Shown here in pieces: positions 1 to 7,400 of a DNA stretch of 8,966 bases (its first letter is position 1; the number at the start of each line of letters is the position of its first letter). The DNA is from Desulfoprunum sp. (GTDB taxonomy: Bacteria > Desulfobacterota > Desulfobulbia > Desulfobulbales > Desulfocapsaceae), in contig JAUYSF010000254.1 in assembly GCA_030696435.1 (NCBI GenBank), positions 1-8,966 on the forward strand, written 5' to 3'. The notes beneath the pieces are model-generated. The model was not told the DNA's origin. It was given only the letters and a program-made list of their open reading frames with translations, and did no database searches. Both the position numbers and the translations under genes were made by a program.

Positions 1-51
1 ATTTGATTTCCAAATGAAAGGGCAATTATCCCCAATGCAAGGAGAGCAACT

Positions 52-558
52 ATGTTGTTGAAGAAATGCGTTCGAGTACTCGCTGTAGCAGGTTTGATCG
101 TGGTAGGTAGCGGTCTGTGTGTGAGTGCGGCGGAAGAAGACATGCAGAAACAGATAGACGGCATCATCGCTGCACTGCCGAAATTCGCCGTACCGATGCG
201 TGAGGTGGGTGACCGGTTCCAGAATATGTATTTTGCTGCCGAGGGCGGCAACTGGGCCTTGGCTTCCTATATGGCCAAATACATGGACAAGGCCATGAAT
301 CCCGCCAAAATCACCAAACCCAGAGAACATCCGAACTGGGCAAATTTCTATAAGGACCAGTTTGCTCCGGTCAACAACGCTATCGCCGCAGGGGACATGA
401 CGGCATTCACCAAGGAATACACGGCAGTCATCTCCTCATGTAATGAGTGCCATGCCATTATGGGCTATGGCTTTATCAAGGTGGTAAAACTGGCATCGCC
501 TGCCGATCCGGGGATTGACTATAAAATGACTTCCAAGGCGGGGGATGTCCCTCAATAA
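52..558 (+). CDS. Exported monohaem c-type cytochrome-like protein
   Basis: The 168-residue product starts with a typical Sec signal peptide: Lys4-Lys5, then a hydrophobic core to about residue 24, and a likely signal peptidase I site after Val-Ser-Ala (about 26/27). Cys23 is not in a lipobox, because Leu precedes it. The one haem-attachment motif, Cys130-Asn-Glu-Cys133-His134, lies late in the chain after a mostly helical region containing GGNWALASY (about 65-73). This order, a helical domain followed by CNxCH and a GYGFI-like tail, resembles small periplasmic cytochrome c-like proteins often annotated as hypothetical. His134 would be the proximal haem ligand; the distal ligand is not evident. 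The ATG is chosen because AAGGAG at 39-44 lies 7 nt upstream and the signal peptide starts there. It converges with the DUF1003 gene. Periplasmic electron transfer or ligand sensing is inferred; the partner is unknown. Confidence 0.85.
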   Translation: MLLKKCVRVLAVAGLIVVGSGLCVSAAEEDMQKQIDGIIAALPKFAVPMREVGDRFQNMYFAAEGGNWALASYMAKYMDKAMNPAKITKPREHPNWANFYKDQFAPVNNAIAAGDMTAFTKEYTAVISSCNECHAIMGYGFIKVVKLASPADPGIDYKMTSKAGDVPQ

Positions 559-630
559 CCGACACTTTGTTGGAACGATACAGGCCGCCTGTTCTAGATG
601 CTGGGCAGTGCAGCCTGTTGATCCTTTCTC

Positions 631-1179
631 CTATTGCCTCTCGTTGACCAGGCTTCCCAGTAACTGGAGTTGTTCCTTTTGGATGGATAGAAGCTCAAGC
701 CATTGACGGTCTTTCAATACATCGACTTTCTCATGTAACAGCAAGATTTCAAGTTCGGCTTTCAGGTTAACCTCATAATCATGGTCTGCATTGAGCCTGT
801 CCTTTCCCGCCTGCCTGTTCTGAGACATCAAAATGATGGGGGCCTGGATGGAGGCGAGCATTGAAAGAAACAGATTGAGCAGGATATACGGATACGGATC
901 GAAATCTTTGTTGAATTTTATGAGGATAAGCGAGTTCAGAATAACCCAGGCGGCCAAGGTCAGACCAAACAGGATGATGAAGGTCCATGAGCCTCCGAAA
1001 TTTGCCACTCCGTCTGCTGCCTTTTGGCCAAACGTTGCTTTGGTTTCAGATTCTGCAAAAATATCTTTTGAGATGTGTTTTCGTTCGACAATGTGACGTG
1101 CGACTTTCTGGGTGCGCTCGTCCAATGAATCATAGGGCATTCCCAGGGTTTTCTGGGCAAATTCGTTCAGTTTTTTCAT
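631..1179 (-). CDS. DUF1003 family membrane protein
   Basis: The 182-residue product has the DUF1003 layout. A polar N-terminal region is followed by two transmembrane helices (about 65-87, starting at SWTFIILFG, and 97-118, YILLNLFLSMLASIQAPIIL). Then comes the conserved polar stretch SQNRQAGKDRLNADHDYEVN and a Glu/Leu/Lys-rich C-terminal helix (about 140-178) that is probably a coiled coil. Families of this type are bacterial inner-membrane proteins without an assigned biochemical function, so none is given here. The ATG at 1179 has a good Shine-Dalgarno (GGAG at 1186-1189, 6 nt away). The gene is on the same strand as the glucan synthase and 225 nt downstream of it. Without the intervening element the gap would be 25 nt, so co-transcription is likely ancestral. 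Base composition looks more AT-rich than the synthase. Confidence 0.9.
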   Translation of the reverse strand: MKKLNEFAQKTLGMPYDSLDERTQKVARHIVERKHISKDIFAESETKATFGQKAADGVANFGGSWTFIILFGLTLAAWVILNSLILIKFNKDFDPYPYILLNLFLSMLASIQAPIILMSQNRQAGKDRLNADHDYEVNLKAELEILLLHEKVDVLKDRQWLELLSIQKEQLQLLGSLVNERQ

Positions 1180-1181
1180 AG

Positions 1182-1189
1182 TCTTCTCC
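1182..1189 (-). promoter_or_regulatory. Shine-Dalgarno of the DUF1003 gene, inside a target-site duplication
   Basis: On the coding strand this reads GGAGAAGA, with the GGAG core 6 nt before the ATG at 1179. The same eight bases occur at the other end of the adjacent element (1382-1389), so the ribosome binding site is one copy of an insertion-generated direct repeat. The duplication kept translation initiation intact. Confidence 0.75.
1182..1189 (+). repeat. Left 8-bp target-site duplication
   Basis: TCTTCTCC directly abuts the left terminal inverted repeat that starts at 1190. It is identical to 1382-1389. Extending either copy by one base breaks the match, so the duplication is exactly 8 bp. 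Confidence 0.75.
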
Positions 1190-1201
1190 GTAACTGTTCA
1201 G
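1190..1201 (+). repeat. Left terminal inverted repeat
   Basis: GTAACTGTTCAG matches the reverse complement of 1370-1381 at 11 of 12 positions (G/A difference at position 7). The GTAA tip directly follows the 8-bp duplication. Confidence 0.75.
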
Positions 1202-1219
1202 TTTGTTGTCATTGAATCC

Positions 1220-1255
1220 ATCGGGATCGAAATCGCTATCGCTATCGAAATCGGA
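1220..1255 (+). repeat. ATCGNN hexamer array, left (six units)
   Basis: Six uninterrupted units read ATCGGG, ATCGAA, ATCGCT, ATCGCT, ATCGAA, ATCGGA. Four bases are invariant and two vary among GG, AA, CT and GA. The array is opposed to a second one at 1327-1361. Positions 1238-1254 are a perfect 17-bp inverted repeat of 1345-1361, and 1220-1235 of 1334-1349. Confidence 0.85.
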
Positions 1256-1326
1256 TTGAGTCTTCCGGTGCAGTGAATTCTGAGTCGCAGTCGCACTTTC
1301 TCTGAAACTGCTATGATTTTTGCTAA

Positions 1327-1361
1327 CTCGATTCGATTTCGATCCCGATTTCGATAGCGAT
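1327..1361 (-). repeat. ATCGNN hexamer array, right (inverted)
   Basis: On the minus strand the units read ATCGCT, ATCGAA, ATCGGG, ATCGAA, a 5-nt slip ATCGA, then ATCGAG. It uses the same variable dinucleotides as the left array but in another order. The arrays are therefore not a simple inverted duplication, yet they can pair in more than one register. Confidence 0.85.
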
Positions 1362-1369
1362 TTAATTCG

Positions 1370-1381
1370 CTGAATAGTTAC
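1370..1381 (-). repeat. Right terminal inverted repeat
   Basis: On the minus strand this reads GTAACTATTCAG, 11/12 identical to the left end. It directly abuts the right copy of the 8-bp duplication. Confidence 0.75.
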
Positions 1382-1389
1382 TCTTCTCC
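1382..1389 (+). repeat. Right 8-bp target-site duplication
   Basis: TCTTCTCC is identical to 1182-1189. On the minus strand it leaves an orphan Shine-Dalgarno-like GGAGAAGA about 15 nt downstream of the glucan synthase stop codon. Confidence 0.75.
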
Positions 1390-1404
1390 AAGATATTCCG
1401 TGCC

Positions 1405-4400
1405 TCATTCTTCATATTGCTGCGCGTGTGCACCCTCGCCCGGATCTTCCAGGTTTCCCATCCGAACCAGCAGCCGATGCTTGACCAACTCTCTTTCCAG
1501 CGGGATCACACCGCCGGTCAGGCGCTGGCCATCCATCTCAAGCCAGGCCACACCGCGTTGGCAGCCGTCTGGGTTCTCGACCTGGATTGCGTAGATCGTT
1601 TCACCGTGTCGATAGCGCAGGCTGAAGCCCTGCCAGGCTGCCGGGATGACTGGATTGATTTGCATCTGCTCGCCGCGAATCTGCAGCCCCAAGACTTCTT
1701 CAACCCAGGCCCGGTACATCCAGGCCGCCGAGCCGGTATACCAGGACCAGCCGCCCTGGCCGATCCGCCCCGGCAAGCGGTAGACGTCGGCCGCAACCAC
1801 GTAGGGCTCAACCCCGTAGTGCCAGACCGCTGCTGCATCGCGGGCGTGCTCAATTGGATTGAGTAGGCGCAGCAACTCCACCGCCCGTTCGCCATCCCCC
1901 TTGCGGGCCATGGCCATGGCCATCCACAGGGCGGCATGGGTGTACTGGCCGCCATTCTCGCGCACCCCGGGTGGATAGCCTTTAATATAACCGGGCGAGG
2001 GTTCCGCCTTGTCAAACGGAGGTTCGAAAAGCAGGACCAGGCCTTCGTCCTTGCGGACAAGATGTTGCCAGGCCGATTCCAGAGCCTGATCGGCACGCAG
2101 CGGATCGGCTGCGCCGGACAGCCAGGCCCAGGATTGGGGCAGGGAATCGATTCTTGCCTCTGTATTGGCCGCAGAGCCCAGCAGGCTGCCGTCATCGAAG
2201 GTCCCTCGCAGATACCACTCCCCATCCCAGCCGGCCTTCTCGACACGCTGGATCAGAGCAGATCTGTCTTCCTGATAGGTCCGGCTCAACTCCGGTTGTT
2301 GCAGAAGATCCGATAATTCAGCCATTCCGTTCAAGAGTTCACAGAGGAACCAGCCCAGCCAGACGCTCTCCCCTTTGCCCTCGGCACCGACCAGATTCAT
2401 GCCGTCATTCCAATCGCCCGTGCCGATCAAGGGCAGGCCATGAGGCCCGATCGTCAGGCCGCGATGCACCGCGCGCCGGCAGTGTTCAAAGAGCGTGGCC
2501 GGCTCAAAAGCCACCTCCGGCGTTGAGAAGACCTCGTGCTGATCATCTGTCAGCACTGGGGCATTGAGGAAGGGGATTTCCGTAGCCAAGATGGCCACAT
2601 CGCCGGTCGTCCGGACATAGTGCGCGACCACATACGGCAGCCAGAGCAGGTCATCGGTAATCCGCGAGCGAATCCCGGCGCCGCTTGGTGGATGCCACCA
2701 GTGCTGAACATCGCCCTCCTTGAATTGTCGGCGTGCGGCCAGCAGGATCTGATCCCGTGCCAGATTGGGGCTGGCGTAACAAAAGGCCATGACATCCTGC
2801 AACTGGTCGCGAAAACCGTAGGCCCCGCCTGATTGATAAAAGGCAGAACGCCCCCAGACACGACAACTCAACGACTGGTATTGCAGCCAGCGGTTGATCA
2901 GCAGGTCGGCGGCCAGGTCGGGAGTGTGTACTTCAATCGTACCCAAGAGGTCATCCCACCAGGCCTTCGTCTGGTCAAGGGCATCCGCCACGGCCTGCTC
3001 ATCCTGGTAGGCCAGCACCAGACTTCGGGCCTGGGCTACCGACTCAGCCTGACCCAGCATACAGGTGATATCGCGCCGGGCTCCCGGCGCAAGTTCAAGG
3101 CTCACCCGAAGGACTGCACACGGATCCAACCCCGGCCCGATCTTTTGGGACAGCCGAGTCAACCCCATGGCTGCCGGATTGGCCAGCGAACGGTTACGGC
3201 CGATAAAAGAGGTGCGGTCACCGCCGTAGGACTCAGCCTGGGGGGTGATGGCCACGAAGGTGACCCGCTCGCCGTATTCGGGGTGATAGCGGTTTCGGGC
3301 CAGCATCGCTTGGGCATCGTCATCCCACTGGGTCATGACATGCATCTGGGAGGTTTCGCGATTTTCGCCCAGCGTCAACTCGACATAATAGGTCAGCGAC
3401 AGTCTGCGCCTTCTCGATGAGGCATTGGTGAGTCGCAGGCGTTGCAGTTTGATTGGCTGCCCACCGCTCTCGTCCACAGGCACAAAGACCGTCAATTCCT
3501 GCTCGATGCCGTTACTGTTATGCTCGAAGACTGTGTAGCCCGCTCCGTGCCGGGCTCGGTAGGCGGTCTCTTCACGGATCGGGGCCGCGGTCGGTGACCA
3601 GAAGACACCGCTCTCCTCGTCGCGGATGTAGAGGGCCTCCGAGGCCGGATCCAGCACCGGGTCGTTCGACCAGGAGGTCAGACGATTACGCTGGCTGTTA
3701 CCATACCAGGTGAAGCCGGAGCCGGTTTCGCTGACCATGGTGCCGAAGTTCGGGTTGGCGATGATATTCACCCAAGGTGCCGGGGTGTTGGTATTGGGAC
3801 CGAGATAGATTGCGTATTCACGTCCGTCCGGGCTAAAGCCGCCGAGGCTGTTGAAGTAGTTCAGCTCCATGAAGGGCAGTGGTGCCGAGGGCTCCCGGGG
3901 TGCACGTTTTCGGGGCAGAGTCTTCAGCAGTTCGGCAGCCTCCGTCGGCAGGCCTAATTGCTGGGGCAATGTGCCGCGTGAGGCCACCAGCACGATAGCC
4001 GCTGCAGCCATGAGGAGCTTGAGATCATCTTCCGGGATCTGGGCTGCGCTCTTCAGGAATATCCCGCCCGCCCGATCAGCCGCGGCAAAAAGGGTATGGG
4101 TCTGGATCAGTTGCTCCAGTCGTTCATGCAGTGGCCGCTCGTAACTCGCTGACTCTTCGTTGAGGATTACCAGGTCGGTCGACAGACCATGCATCCGCCA
4201 ATAGGTGTGGGCCTGGAGCATCTGCCGGACCAGGCTGATTTCCCGCGCCTCGCCGATGGTGATCAGGGCTATGGGCAGATCTCCCGAGATGCCATAGGGC
4301 CACAGACCGGCCTGGCCCTTGCGGTTGTCTGCCAGACGTTTAGCGGAAGCGCGTAAAAGTGGATTTGGAAACAACAGGTGACTGGCCAGTTGTTGGAACC

Positions 4401-7400
4401 GGCGCGCTTCGTCAGGCTGGATGCGCAGCATTTGTAACTGCTGCTGGGCCGAGTGCCAGGCGAAATCCATGGCCCGTTCGGTCGCATGCAGATCGCTGTA
4501 CTTATCCATCAGTTGCAGGACCCCCTCGCGGCTTGCCCCGGCAGCGAGCACCAGAGAGACCTGCAGGCGCCTGCCTGGTTTCAGGGTAATACTCCGCCGC
4601 AGGCTGAGAATCGGATCGAGGACAAAACCCTGGCTGTTGCCAAGCCTCTGCACGGCCCCCATCGGTTTGGCCAGGGTCCGGCCGCGACCGATAAAGCGGG
4701 CCCGGTCGGTTTCAAACTGCCAGCTGTCTTCTTGCTCGTAAGCATCGCCTGAGTGTGGAAGTGTCAAACGATGGGCCACAAACAGTGGCGGGTCGTTTTC
4801 GCTCCGTGGTCGCCGGTAGGCCAGGAGTACCTGTTGCTCGGGCAGAGCTTCGGTCTGGATGAACAGCTTGTTGAAGGCCGGATGCTGGCGGTCCGCGTTG
4901 TGATGCGCCATTGACAGTTCAACATAGCTGGTGAGATTGAGGCTGCGTGGCTGAGCGGAGCGATTGACTAGGGTAATCCGGCGCACCTCCACGTCGTCTT
5001 CCGGTGAGACGCTGACCTCTGTTTCCGTGTAGATTCCTCTATCGGTGCGTCGGAAGACGGCTCGGTCGAGGGCAAAATCAACCGAATATCCTTCTGCTTT
5101 TCCGCCGACCGGGTGATGGGTGGCAGACCAGAGACGATTCGCCTCGGCCTCATGAATGTAACAGAAGATTCCCATTGCATCGCAGGTCTGATCCGAGCGC
5201 CAGCGGCTGAGTTCCCGGCCGCCCCAGCCACTGTAACCGGCTCCGCTGTTGGTGATCATCAGGTCATAGCGGCCGTTTGACAGCAGGAGCGTCATGGGCG
5301 TGGCGGTATGGGCCGTGCTGAAGGTGCTTCCGGCCGGTGCGACCAGGTCTGTGCCAATAAGTTCGGGTTCAGTCTTGCGGGTCGAGATCAGGTGTAGTGG
5401 CGGCAGGGTCGGGATGCGCTCCTGGAGCAGGGCCTCAAAGGCACGCACCCGCGGGTCGCTGTGAAATCTGCGCGGAAACGGATCGCCATGCAGGAAGTTG
5501 GTCAAGGCGACGAAGGCCATACCCTGATGATGGGCCATATAGGCCTCGATAATCACCCCGCGTTTAAGAGGCTGACTCGAAACGTCACGCTGGGCCTGCC
5601 GGCTGAAATCCATGGCCTCGAAATAGCCGTAATCACCGAGTAGTCCTAAGCCGACCAAGCGCTTCAGATTCTGCACGGTCTCACTCGGTGCCACATTCAG
5701 GGCCAGCAGGGTGGCATAGGGCGCGACGACCAGTTGTTCTTCCAGACCGCGTTTCAAACCGAGAGATGGAACACCGAAGGCCTTGTACTGATAGGTTTTT
5801 TCCAGATCAAGATCGGCAAAGGCCGACTCGGAAATACCCCACGGCACGTGATGGGTACGACCGTAGGCGATCTGGACGGCCACCGCTTCTCTGGCTGCCT
5901 TATCGAGGAGCGAATGATCATACGAACGTTGAAACAGCAGCGGCATCAGATATTCGAACATGGTCCCGGTCCAACTGAGCAGCACCCTCTGCCGACCGAT
6001 GGCGCCGTAGGGACGGCTCATGGAAAACCAGTGTTCCAGCGGCACATCACCCCTGGCAATGGCTACGAAACTGCCGAAACGCGCCTCACTGGCCAGGAGA
6101 TCGTAACTGGAGCCGTCCAGACGGTCCGTCGAGACGTTGTAGCCGATGGCGAACAGTTTGCGCTTGGGGGCATAGAGAAATTGCATGTCGATCCCGGCTG
6201 CAAGATCGTGGATGCTTACAACGAGTTTCTCGACCATCCCCAGGGTTTCACCAGCCAGCCACTGAGCTGTGGCGAAGGCCTCGAGAACCCGGTCAAGCCA
6301 AGGAATGAGCGGCGCAGTGACCGGCAGAGACTCCTCGCGAATCGCCTTGAGAATTCCGATCGAGTCGATCCGACCATGGGCCAGATCGACGAGCGAAGGC
6401 GCCTGTGCCAGATCATGGCGAATGGCAAGCAGGGCCGCCGATCCTAACGGGGCAAGCTCCGGTAGCGTTTTTTCGGCGAGTATTTCGATCCAGCCGAGAT
6501 AACGCTCCGAGATCGTTAGCCAGGCAGCCGCCTGCGCCTCCATCTCCTTTGCCCAGGCTGTGTTCCCTGCTGCAGCAATAACAGCGCTGACATTGGCCTG
6601 CATCCGGCGTTGCAGGCGGAGGAGGTCGATGATGTCGGATGGCGGTTCGTGCCAGTCAGCCAGGAGTGTCTCAAGGGTGTCGTGACAAAAACCGACGGTT
6701 CCTTCCCGGTTCACGACGTGTTTCAGGATCTCGCCGGTGTCGGCCAAACCCTGAAAAGCCTTGCCATCCAGCAGAGGAAGGTTGACCAGTTCGCCAAGAC
6801 CCTGTTCCAGTGCCCACAAGGCACCGAGCAGATTACCGCTGTCGACCGTGGAGACATAGCGCGGTTCTAAAGGGGCCAGCGTCCTGATATCATACCAGTT
6901 CAGGAGATGTCCTTGATAGCGTTCGAGAAGGTCGATGCTTGCCATGGTCCGGCTCAGCCGTTCAATCACCTGATTCACGGTCAGATAGCCGGAATCATGG
7001 GCCGCCAGGGCGCTGGTCAGCCACAGACCGATGTTGGTCGGACTGGTGCGCATGGCCAGGCGATTCTGATGGGAGACCTGGTAGTTGTCGGGCGGTAGCC
7101 ATGAGGTCTCATCGCTGACAAATGCCGAGAAATAGCGCCAGGTTCGCCGGGCGACCTGCCTGAGAAAGCGGCGATCTGTCTCCGGCAGCGGTTGTGCCGG
7201 CTGTTGTTCAGCGGGGCGCAGGTTCAGGAGCCAGCCGAGCAACGGCGAGAAGAACCACAAAACGAGCCAGGGGGCGGCCTGTAGCAGGCTGGCCGGCATG
7301 ACGGCCCAGATTATCCAGGCGACACTGAGGCTGAAGATGCTCCCCAGGGCCAGACCGGCAACGAAGAGTGGTTGCTTGCGAGAGGCGCTCCAATGGGTAG

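Larger units (their letters stand above)
1190..1381. mobile_element. 192-bp MITE-like element with IS66-type ends
   Basis: Seen directly: the element starts with GTAACTGTTCAG (1190-1201) and ends with the complement of GTAACTATTCAG (1370-1381), an 11/12 match. It is flanked by perfect 8-bp direct repeats (1182-1189 and 1382-1389). It has no transposase and no convincing ORF. The interior holds two opposed ATCGNN hexamer arrays (1220-1255, 1327-1361) that can pair with each other, plus a short inner stem (GCAGT 1270-1274 with ACTGC 1307-1311), so the whole element could fold as a long imperfect hairpin. Known: IS66-family elements have ends starting GTAA and make 8-bp duplications. Inferred: a non-autonomous element mobilised in trans by an IS66-type transposase. 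Alternatives are a decayed IS end pair or an intergenic repeat of unknown mechanism. Excision restores a compact 25-nt gap between synthase stop and DUF1003 start, which supports insertion. Confidence 0.72.

Noticed and set aside
1..51. Sigma70 promoter for the cytochrome gene (TTGATT at 3-8)
   Set aside because: No acceptable -10 hexamer lies at 16-18 bp spacing. The promoter may lie upstream of the window.
580..592. Hairpin ACAGG-CCG-CCTGT in the convergent gap, as a bidirectional terminator
   Set aside because: The stem is only 5 bp and no T-run follows on either strand.
1312..1317. TATGAT as a plus-strand -10 box inside the element
   Set aside because: No -35 match at suitable spacing, and it would only transcribe antisense into the synthase gene.
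1256..1326. Four-helix-bundle (S23-like) protein gene between the hexamer arms
   Set aside because: Only 71 bp lie between the arms, too short for such a gene, and no helix-coding frame is seen.
1220..1361. CRISPR array
   Set aside because: The repeats are 6-nt tandem units with no spacers.
1130..1408. 92-codon minus-strand ORF between the synthase and DUF1003 genes, considered as a gene
   Set aside because: Its middle is translation of the ATCGNN repeats and its tail is out-of-frame DUF1003 sequence. It exists only because of the insertion.
1518..2246. 242-codon minus-strand ORF in another frame within the synthase gene
   Set aside because: It overlaps the catalytic GH94 coding region, is low-complexity and Arg/Pro/Gly-rich, and has no family resemblance.
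5734..6447. 237-codon plus-strand ORF opposite the synthase gene
   Set aside because: It is an antisense shadow of GC-rich coding sequence in the cyclisation region, with no recognisable domain.
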